From contig JAHDCT010000056.1 in the NCBI GenBank assembly GCA_020629735.1, positions 1 through 7,709 of the forward strand: a stretch of 7,709 bases of DNA, in the 5' to 3' direction. The notes under the pieces were generated by a model. That model was given only the letters and a program-made list of their open reading frames with translations. It did not search any database and was not told the origin of the DNA. The DNA is from a bacterium. GTDB lineage: Bacteria > Patescibacteriota > Gracilibacteria > Absconditabacterales > Absconditicoccaceae. The number at the start of each line of letters is the position of its first letter. Positions within the stretch are counted from its first letter, which is position 1. Positions 1-6,427 of the stretch are shown in pieces. The position numbers and the translations under genes are program-made.

Positions 1-35
1 AAGTAAAAGACGTACAGAAGCTGATAAAAAACTAA
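1..35 (+). CDS. C-terminal end of an unidentified plus-strand gene (partial)
   Basis: Reading frame 3 gives VKDVQKLIKN followed by TAA at 33-35, immediately before the A-tract and stem of the hairpin terminator. A gene ending exactly at a bidirectional terminator, convergent with the helicase gene, is a common layout, and this is the main support. Only ten codons are visible, so neither family nor function can be named. Frame 1 stops at once. Frame 2 stays open but runs through the terminator, so it is less likely. Confidence 0.35.
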   Translation, partial: VKDVQKLIKN

Positions 36-71
36 AAAAAAAGCTACATCCATTTGGATGTAGCTTTTTTT
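34..71. terminator. Bidirectional intrinsic terminator between convergent genes
   Basis: A nine-base-pair stem (GCTACATCC at 43-51, GGATGTAGC at 56-64) closes a four-base loop. It is flanked by nine A on the left (34-42) and seven T on the right (65-71), so the T-tract follows the stem on either strand. On the minus strand it lies 27 bases past the helicase stop. On the plus strand it starts right after the TAA of the partial gene. Confidence 0.85.
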
Positions 72-97
72 GTATAGCCTCCAGTAGTAGTTCCTTA

Positions 98-1474
98 CTA
101 TCTACTAGATCTTCTTTGAGGTCTTCTAGTAGAGCTTCCTCACCTAGATCCTCCTCCTGATCATCATCATGATCTTGGTTTCCCTTTATATCCTCATCCT
201 CATCTAGAGTTTCCTCTTCATCTATATCCTCATCAACCTGAACCTGGCTTACGATATCTCGATCTTCACTTCCATCTACCTCATCCTCATCTTCTCTTTT
301 GATCAGTTCTTTGTACTTCATTTCCTTCGTGATCTACTTTTTTAATTGTCATTTTATTTCTCTTCTCAATAGAGTGTACCGCACTATACTCATCTCAAGA
401 TACAAACATAACTGCTTTCCCTTCTGCTCAAGCTCTAGCAGTTCTTCATATACGGTGAACGTAACTTTCAGGATCACGTGGAACCTCAAAGTTGATTACG
501 AGGTCAATTTGATTCATGTTAAGTCATCTTGCAGCAACATCCGTTGCAACAAGAATACGAAGATCGTTGTTTTTGATTTTTTTCAATGTCTTAAAACGAT
601 CTCTTTGATCCATATCACCATGGAGAGCAATAGCATCAAATCAATCAGCAGTAAGTTGTTGAGCAAGATCATCAACTAATTTTTTCGTTTCAGCAAAGAT
701 AATAGTCTTGTGCTCATTATGATCTTTGAGCATCCACTTGAGAACATCAAATTTTTTGAAGCTAGCAACTTCCATAAACATATGATCAACTTTTGAAGCT
801 ACAATTTTTTGAGGGGCTACTTTAATTGATTCATAAGAGTCACCCATGTAACGATTCAAAAGATCTTTTAGTTCGAGAGGAATGGTAGCAGAAAAGGTAA
901 GTGATTGTTTAAGATTAAGGCATCTACTCCAGATGTAGTCAATTTCATCTATAAATCACATATCTAGCATACGATCTACCTCATCAAGAATGAAGTATTC
1001 TATATCAGATAGTTTTAGTTTTTTCATGTCTATCAAGTCTTTTACTCTACCAACCGTTCAAATAATAACCTGAGGTCATTTTTCGAGTTGTTCAATCTGT
1101 CGTCTTTTTGATTGCCCTCAAAATGCACACATAGATTTCATGTACATGTATTTTGAGAGAGTGAAAACTTCATCTCTAATTTGGTGAGCGAGCTCTCTTG
1201 TAGGAGCCAAAATAAGTACTTGAGGAGCTCTTTTTTGAGTATCAAGTGAATTTAAAACTGGGAGGAGGAAAGCTGCAGTTTTTCCTGTTCCTGTTTGGGA
1301 TTGTCCTACAATGTTATTTCCAGATCAGAAAGCATCAAGTGTTTTAATCTGAATTTCAGTAGGAGTTTCATATCCTTTTTCATCTAAAGCCTGTTGTAGG
1401 TACTTGTTAAGTTCAAAGTCTTTGAAAACTCTAGCATCTAATGATGCTTCTTCAGTAATTTCTTTTTTCGTCAT
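98..1474 (-). CDS. DEAD-box RNA helicase with C-terminal RGG-type tail (UGA read as Gly)
   Basis: ATP-dependent RNA helicase of 458 residues, ending in TAG. With UGA as glycine all family motifs appear in order: F17 and Q motif GYETPTEIQ (34-42), motif I SQTGTGKT (59-66, K65), Ia PTRELA, GG, Ib TVGR in place of TPGR, motif II DEVD (164-167) in place of DEAD, III SAT (195-197), ALHGD, ATDVAARGLN (310-319, usually GLD) and VI HRIGRTARAG (340-349). Known relatives (DeaD/CsdA, RhlE) unwind RNA in ribosome assembly and RNA decay. I count 22 UGA and 24 GGN glycine codons. The ATG at 1472-1474 starts the usual short N-terminal extension before the Q motif; no Shine-Dalgarno is visible. The gene appears monocistronic, with its own leader and terminator. 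The V at DEVD and TVGR, and the N at GLN, are unusual, but the ATPase residues are intact. Family call is firm; the subfamily is not assigned. Confidence 0.95.
101..295 (-). repeat. Low-complexity AGA-TGA-GGA coding repeat: RGG tail of the helicase
   Basis: Residues 394-458 of the helicase contain about 25 Gly and 16 Arg in 65 residues, arranged as GGGG, RGRG, SRGGGG, SGGGSGGGS and a final RR-rich end. Twelve of the 25 glycines are UGA, including a run of three (156-164). Such tails in other helicases and RNA-binding proteins bind RNA nonspecifically and can drive condensation; that role is inferred here. Under the standard code the tail would be cut at its first UGA (287-289). The +1 frame of the same DNA reads as Asp/Glu-rich, a by-product of the repeat. 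Confidence 0.85.
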
Positions 1475-1511
1475 GAAAAAAATAAGAATAAAAAATGTGT
1501 GTTTACAAGGT

Positions 1512-1563
1512 AACTAGAAGAGAGTTTCTAGTTGTATCCCAAGAATATGGGAAAGTGGGATAC
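1512..1563 (-). promoter_or_regulatory. Two adjacent inverted repeats in the helicase 5' leader
   Basis: Two perfect inverted repeats sit end to end: GTATCCC (1534-1540) with GGGATAC (1557-1563), and AACTAGAA (1512-1519) with TTCTAGTT (1526-1533) around a six-base loop. They end about 37 bases before the helicase ATG, with a T-rich stretch between. They may be RNA hairpins of the leader or protein-binding palindromes; the sequence alone does not decide. No T-run directly follows either stem, so a simple terminator is unlikely. Confidence 0.5.
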
Positions 1564-1570
1564 TAAACAT
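1514..1570 (-). CDS. Possible 18-residue upstream ORF in the helicase leader
   Basis: ATG at 1568-1570 opens an 18-codon frame (MFSIPLSHILGIQLETLF) ending in TAG at 1514-1516, within the second inverted repeat and 39 bases before the helicase start. Overlap of a short ORF with two hairpins resembles leader-peptide control, but no ribosome binding site is visible and ORFs of this size are frequent by chance. No homology is claimed. Confidence 0.15.
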   Translation of the reverse strand: MFSIPLSHILGIQLETLF

Positions 1571-1640
1571 TTCTTAAGATCAGAAAGCTGTCGTGTCAGA
1601 AAGAAAACGTCCTCTTAAAAAAAATTGAGGATTTCTTTAG

Positions 1641-1755
1641 AAAAAATGTAGTATCTCATTAGGTGAGTCACCGAGAGCTGTGGTGAAAGAATCTCGTGAA
1701 AGGTGGTATGAGATTACAGCATATTGTTAAGTAGGTACCTTAGGTACTGCAATAT
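1641..1755 (-). ncRNA. Structured leader or small RNA upstream of the helicase
   Basis: Read on the minus strand, hairpin B comes first: CAATAT/ATATTG (1750-1755 with 1721-1726) and GTACC/GGTAC (1743-1747 with 1735-1739) around a TTA-type loop. It is followed after two bases by helix A: TGTAATCTCAT (1718-1708) pairs with ATGAGAT-(2-base bulge)-TACA (1659-1647), eleven pairs, enclosing a 48-base domain with its own CGAGA/TCTCG stem and a GGTG/CACC hairpin. Helix A is directly followed by six T on this strand (1646-1641), so it could terminate or attenuate transcription. From the promoter at 1805-1832 this gives an RNA of roughly 155-160 nt, or a leader reading on into the helicase. No match to a riboswitch class or housekeeping RNA that I know. 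Strand is inferred from the promoter, T-tract and downstream gene. Confidence 0.5.
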
Positions 1756-1804
1756 AATCTGACGTGCTTTATATCCGACGAACTTCTTCTCGATAACTTC
1801 AACT

Positions 1805-1832
1805 AAGATATTTAAAAGTTAGTCACTGTCAA
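1805..1832 (-). promoter_or_regulatory. Sigma70-like promoter for the helicase leader RNA
   Basis: On the minus strand a perfect -35 TTGACA (1827-1832) is separated by 16 bases from TATCTT (1805-1810), which matches four of six -10 bases. Transcription would start near 1798. It lies between the terminator of the upstream cluster (1866-1892) and the structured region, as expected for a new transcription unit. Predicted from sequence only. Confidence 0.5.
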
Positions 1833-1865
1833 GTCATTTAAGGACATTATTTCCAATCAAACCAT

Positions 1866-1892
1866 AAAAAAAGTCTACTCGATGAGTAGACT
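1866..1892 (-). terminator. Intrinsic terminator of the three-gene minus-strand cluster
   Basis: On the minus strand a perfect nine-base-pair stem (AGTCTACTC / GAGTAGACT, arms 1884-1892 and 1872-1880) with a three-base loop is followed by a run of T (1866-1872, the first T being the last stem base). It lies about 28 bases downstream of the ClpP-like gene stop, separating the cluster from the helicase unit. Confidence 0.88.
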
Positions 1893-1920
1893 CTTGTCAA
1901 ACCTTCTTTGAAAGAAATAA

Positions 1921-2691
1921 TTATTTAATTCAGTGCTGAACTAATTCAGCTGTGGTAAGTCGATGAATACTTTCTGGTCTTGTGTTTTCTAGTGTTCGCC
2001 AATACAGATCTAGGTCGATTCACATGTCCTCAAAATATGATGTATATTCTTCATGTGCTTCATGTTCTTTTGAAAGAGATCGAGATTCCGGATGACTAGG
2101 TGATGTCCGTGCATGCACTCAGATCTTGGCTCACTCAGCAATATTTCTTGTTGCTCATGAAAAAAGAAGATCAGTTCATCAAGAAGCAATAAATCCATAT
2201 TCTGGAATTTCAGTAGTAATCCCAGCTTCACGAATAAGTCTTCATGCTTTGTGGTTGTTTATATCATGATTAGATCAAGGAACATAGATAAGTCTAATAG
2301 TTTCTAGTTGAGGGTTTTTTTCAAGAACCAGTTGAGTCTTTTCAAGAATAGAAGAATCTATTTGTCCATACAGCTCAGCAGTTTTTCATCAGTCTTTTAT
2401 TTCGAACCATGGTGAGATACGATATTTTTTTTCACTTTTCGCTTCAACTTCTCTCACTAGAGCAGCAATAAATCATTTTTGTTCGTTTGTCCGACGATCT
2501 TCATAGTAAGCATCCTCAAGATATTTTCTTACAACAGGAAGTCTATATCATTGATCGTTTGCCCAGTTCTCAAGAAAATTGATTCAAATTGAAATGTTTT
2601 CTGAGGTATTGAGACTATTTCAGAAACTTATTCATGTGCTAAGAAAAATCACCGAAAAACCTCATAGAAATAACTTAACGAAATATTTCAT
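1921..2691 (-). CDS. Exported ClpP-fold (COG3904-like) putative serine protease
   Basis: A 256-residue protein with UGA as Gly, ending in TAA. The N-terminus (MKYFVKLFLGGFSVIFLS...) is a signal peptide or membrane anchor. The middle follows the ClpP/crotonase-fold pattern of COG3904 periplasmic proteins: a beta strand and PG (138-139), AGRLIREAGI, then FIASGGTDLLFSGATR with Ser170 at the usual nucleophile place, then AKIGVHA with His193. The C-terminus (YFEDMGIDLDLYWRTLE, then IHRLTTAELVQHGI) matches the closing helix and 'Lt..El...Gi' ending of that family. The usual Cys residues around the Ser (CxSAC) are absent, and SPGG is replaced by VPGS, so activity is uncertain. Of 21 glycines I count 17 as UGA, including both next to Ser170. 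ATG at 2701-2703 is an in-frame alternative start. Last gene of a cluster, 27 bases after DUF937. Confidence 0.72.
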
Positions 2692-2718
2692 AATAATGTA
2701 CATACAGGTAAAGGTAAT

Positions 2719-3282
2719 TTAGCTCATCATTTTGAGAGCATCCATAGCATCAAAGTCTCAATCTCAATCTTGGTCGAGAAGAGATCAAAGAATTCCAGCT
2801 CAGGTTGAGTTTTGTTTAACTTCTTCTTTTTCTTGTCCTAAAAATCAAACGAGATCATCTAATCAGAATCATTCTGACTTAGTTTGTTTACCTAGAAAAC
2901 TAAGAAGAATTGGTGCAGCCATCTTCAGAATATTAGCTACTTGAGAGATATCTAGTCACGTATCTTTTCAGATCTGCGCTTCCACGCTTTCTTTTTTTGA
3001 TCACAAGATATGGTCAAGAATTTTATTTCCTTCAACACCTTTAGCTTCTCAAAAAAGGTCACTAACATTATCTAGCAGAGATCCATCATGATCTTTGGTA
3101 AGAGCTGACATAAGTCATTCAGCTCATGAAGCTGTTTTAGTGTTGTTTGCAAGTCACATAATTAGACTAGAGAGTCATTCATCAGTAACGTTGTCAATAA
3201 TTTTTGGATCAAGTCAGGTAGTTTCAGCAATTTTATTAGAAACTTGTTTCATAATGAAATCTTGAGCGAGTTCTTTTAACAT
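2719..3282 (-). CDS. DUF937 family protein
   Basis: A 187-residue protein with UGA as Gly, ending in TAA. The composition and layout are those of DUF937: helical, Gly/Leu-rich segments (APILLSFLGKQ, GLDDLVGFLGQE) and the diagnostic ending LLDQDGDGDFDAMDAL (168-183), an Asp-ladder resembling an EF-hand or dockerin calcium loop. Family function is not established. There is no signal peptide or membrane segment, so a cytoplasmic location is inferred. Sixteen of about 22 glycines are UGA, including both in the Asp-ladder. It sits between the membrane protein (32 bases before) and the ClpP-like gene (27 bases after), all on one strand, so co-transcription is likely. The start ATG at 3280-3282 is the first available; no Shine-Dalgarno is seen. 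Confidence 0.82.
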
Positions 3283-3314
3283 GGTATGTAGGTATATAAA
3301 ATAAGATAAAATAA

Positions 3315-4118
3315 TTAACCTGTTTCAACTTCTATAAGAGGTTCATCGTCATCGTATCATTCAGTTACAATAACTTTTTGTACGATTTCGTCAGTATCAC
3401 GCCAAATCATAGTCGCCGCAAAAATAATAAATATTCCAGGCAAGACAATTCGCAATGGAGTTAAGAGAACCATTTGATAAAGCCATTCATTATGTATGAC
3501 GAGTGCTGCAAGTCATTCTAAAGTTTCCAAATCCATGATTTTACTTCAGAAAATAGCTGTAGCCATGCTTAATAAAATACTCAAAACGGTACTTGGGATA
3601 AAAAGAACAGTAAGAATAGCTCTCATTCCTTCATTTTTTACTGATCATATTCAAATATGAGCCCTCTTAATAACAAAAAGAAGCAAAAGAAAGTAGACAG
3701 TAAGAAGAATAGTTGGTCTTCCTTCAAGAAGAAGTTTACTCAAAAATCACTCTACTTTATCCAAAAAATTCCCTGCATCAGTTTGGGCTAAAATAAGGCG
3801 ATGACTGATAAGTTCAATGAAATTAGAAAGTCAGAGTAGAATACTATTTATGAGATAGTTACCCATGACGATTCTAATCATCCTATCAAGCCCTAATAGA
3901 GCTGAAAGTATTGCGAGCATTCATGCTACAGCAACGAGGACTGTTTCAACTGATCACATGTAAAAAGAAAGAAAAAATGAAGTTAATTCTATATAACAAT
4001 ATGTACGCGTCTTGACTCATTTTGCAATCGGAGACCTTGCACATGAGAAATATGATAAGAGACAAGTTAAAATAAAAAAGACCAGATTATAATTTGCAAT
4101 ATACCAAGGAAAACTCAT
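3315..4118 (-). CDS. Multi-spanning membrane protein, family not recognised
   Basis: A 267-residue hydrophobic protein with UGA as Gly, ending in TAA. I see likely membrane segments near residues 9-27, 44-75 (one or two), 84-110 (weaker), 136-150, 166-190 and 216-238, giving about five to seven spans. A charged C-terminal tail has an acidic run, GYDDDEPLIEVE. A Lys/Glu-containing amphipathic stretch lies near 115-133 between spans. I do not recognise the family: a channel, a transporter-like protein and a lineage-specific envelope protein are all possible. Ten UGA against seven GGN codons. Start ATG at 4116-4118 keeps the first span; a later ATG at 3957-3959 would drop two. It is the first gene of the cluster, with a predicted promoter at 4182-4210. 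Confidence 0.75.
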
Positions 4119-4181
4119 ACTGTAAGTAGTAAAAAAAGCCTTTATAGAAGCAAATGGAGCATATAAAAAGTTTCTTTAAAA

Positions 4182-4210
4182 ATTATAGATTACCGTGGAT
4201 ATTAGTGCAA
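4182..4210 (-). promoter_or_regulatory. Promoter for the membrane protein / DUF937 / ClpP-like cluster
   Basis: On the minus strand a perfect TATAAT (4182-4187) lies 17 bases after TTGCAC (4205-4210, three of six -35 bases). Transcription would start near 4175, about 57 bases before the first gene. The -35 overlaps codons 4-6 of the divergent rel gene and the -10 lies just upstream of its GTG. In the rest of the 76-base divergent gap (4119-4194) I saw only weak AT-rich boxes for a plus-strand promoter, such as TATAAA at 4162-4167, without a credible -35. Confidence 0.45.
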
Positions 4211-6420
4211 TTCAGACATTTCATAACTATCAGCCATTATTTGACGAGGATCCAAAAGAGTACCTCGATGCAATTTTGAAAAAAGCAGATTATCTTACAA
4301 AGGATGAATTAGACCTAGTGCATAAAGCATATAGAGTTTCACGTGATGCACATGCAGGTGTAGTAAGACATTCATGAGAGCCATATATTGTCCATCCTGT
4401 GAGAGTTTTAGAGTTCTTGATGATGCTAAGGCCTGATGTCGCAAGCCTCCAAGCAGCTTTGTTGCATGATGTAGTGGAGGATACGGATACAGAAATTGAG
4501 GAGATTATTGAGATGTTTTGAGAAGAAGTAGCAGAGCTTTGTGAAGGATTAGAAAAGGTATCAAAAGTGAGATTTAGTTGAGAAGCAAGGCAACTTGAAA
4601 CACTCAAAAAAACCTTCTTAGCAATGTGAAAAGATTTGAGAGTTATTTTTATTAAGCTTGCAGATCGTATTCATAATATTCAGACACTTCATTATCATCC
4701 GAAGAAAGAAAAAATCAGAAGAATCGCAGAAGAAACCTTAAAAGTATATGTTCCTATAGCAAAAAGATTATGATTGTACGTGTATCAAGGATACTTAGAA
4801 AATTGAGCATTTAAAAATAGAGATTATAAAGAGTACAAGAGGATTTATACCTATGTAATCAAAAAGTATGGTGACGTCGATCGTTATAGAAATTGATGAA
4901 TTGATCGTCTAACTGACCTATGTGCAGAAGAGAATATTCCTTATTTAGATATAAAGTGAAGGCTCAAAAGTCCATATAGAATTTACAAGAAACTGAAAAA
5001 ATACCAGACAAAAGATATTTCTAAAGTAATGGATGTGTTAGCATTTCGTGTGCTTACAAAATCAGTTGGTGATTGTTACAACATGTTGTGAGTTATTCAT
5101 AAGCACTACACACCAATTTTTGCAAAGATGAAGGATTATATAGCTTTGCCCAAACCAAATGGGTATAGAAGTTTGCACACAACAATTTTATGAATGTTTG
5201 ATTTTCCTGTTGAAATTCAGGTGAGGACAAAGGCGATGGAAGAGGTTGCTGAATACTGAGTAGCAGCTCATTTTGCTTACGCTGAGGCTTGAACAGCAAC
5301 ATCAATTTCAGAAAAACAAGTAAACTGGATCCAGAATTTACAAGAAATTGTAACAAAATTTAAAAATGAAGAAGACAAAGATTGATTTAAGCAACACTTG
5401 AATATTGAAATTCTTCAGAAAAACATATTCGTGTATACGCCAAAGGGAGATATTATTGAACTTCCAGCAGGAAGTAAGGTATTAGATTTCGCTTTTCGTG
5501 TGCATACAGATATTGGACTTAAGTTTAAAACAGCCTTTATTAATGGAAGAATTGTTCCTTTGGACTATAAATTAAAAACCTGAGATATCGTTGATATCAA
5601 GACTTTTAAATCGAAAATATCAGCAAAAAAGTGATGGGAAAATTACTTACATACGCCAACTGCTAAGACAAAGTTAACCAGATATCTGAGACAGCTTCAA
5701 AAAGAATCTACGCTTAAGCAAGTAACTGATTCAATAAATGAGAGACTGCATATATTTCAATTGCCTCTTCTGTGATCAAAGGAAGATAAACTCAAGACTA
5801 ATTATGGTAGTGATGACCGGGAGCAAATTTTATGGAAAGTGTATGATAAGCAGATTACTCCTACAAAGTTGCTCAGAACAGTCTACAATAAGGAAATAGA
5901 GGCAATGGAGAAAACTGAAGTAGCAAGGAAGGCTGAAAAAAGAGCTCTTTATAGAGAGGCTGTAAGTAATAATCTTGGATCTTGAGGAGTGATTATTGAT
6001 GGTGATAAGGAGCTTACAGCAGTGCTATGTCCAGCTTGTAAACCTTGAAATACTCAAAAAATTATAGCAAAGACTGATAGATGATCTATGAAAATTCATA
6101 CTTTAGACTGTGAAGCACTTGCGACGATAAAATCAAGCAAACTCTACGAAGCACACCGAAAAGGAAGCGAAACAAACAGATATACTTTGCATCTCTATCT
6201 AAAAGTAGTAGATAAGCCATGAAAATTATTAAAAGTGTTACAAATATTTGAGTTTTTCGAAATAAATTTCAATAACTTAACAACAAGTCCAGGAGATGGG
6301 ATTTGGTCAGATGTAGAGTTAGACTTAGATATGCCTCATGTGTCAAAAATTGATTTCCTTATGAAGGAATTAAAGTCAAAAACTAGCCTCCTAAAAATCA
6401 TAGAGAAAGATTTAAGATAA
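4195..6420 (+). CDS. rel: Bifunctional (p)ppGpp synthetase/hydrolase, Rel/SpoT family
   Basis: A long RSH enzyme of 741 residues that makes and degrades the alarmone (p)ppGpp, TAA-ended, with 21 in-frame UGA read as Gly. Domains in order: HD hydrolase with HAGVVRHSGEPYIVHP (53-68), LLHDVVEDT (H91, D92) and DRIHNIQT (157-164), all metal-site residues present; synthetase with GRLKSPYRIYKK, DVLAFRV (280-286), DYIALPKPNGYRSLHTT (314-330) and EIQVRT (340-345); TGS (about 402-470, FAFRVHTDIG); a helical region; a zinc-finger-like module with CPAC (612-615), H635 and C639; and a C-terminal ACT domain (about 663-741). This is the usual full Rel length. In the synthetase tail, M-E replaces the usual M-H and AAHF replaces AAHW. 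The GTG start is chosen because TAG lies three codons upstream and no in-frame ATG would keep the HD domain. It is divergent from the minus cluster and followed after 7 bases by a DUF4012 gene. Confidence 0.96.
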
Positions 6421-6427
6421 AATAAAG

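Noticed and set aside
1..321. An Asp/Glu-rich minus-strand frame, open from an ATG at 319-321 to the window edge, overlapping the helicase tail in the +1 frame (frameshift product or overlapping gene).
   Set aside because: It is explained by the AGA-TGA-GGA repeat, which reads GAT-GAG-GA in the next frame and cannot contain TAA or TAG there. It also runs straight through the hairpin terminator, unlike a real gene.
299..679. A 126-codon plus-strand ORF opposite the helicase.
   Set aside because: Antisense shadow of a strongly supported gene; Ser/Ile/Phe-rich composition without recognisable domains.
1647..1718. On the plus strand this region recalls a T-box leader (GAGAGCTG...GGTG, then GGTGGTA) or the opening of an M-box (TTAGGTGAG).
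   Set aside because: The matches are short and partial, the diagnostic ACCGCG-type T-box core is missing, and no plus-strand gene follows; the promoter, T-tract and neighbour gene all favour the minus strand.
1630..1727. A protein-like plus-strand frame (SLGESPRAVVKESRERWYEITAYC, stop TAA at 1728-1730) and small minus-strand frames in the same region.
   Set aside because: The plus-strand frame has no ATG/GTG/TTG start after the preceding TAG. The minus-strand frames are short or lack a start. The paired RNA structure accounts better for the base pattern.
4290..4607. A 105-codon minus-strand ORF opposite the HD domain of rel (and a similar one at 5093-5356).
   Set aside because: Antisense to conserved Rel motifs, with Ser-rich low-information protein; shadow frames.
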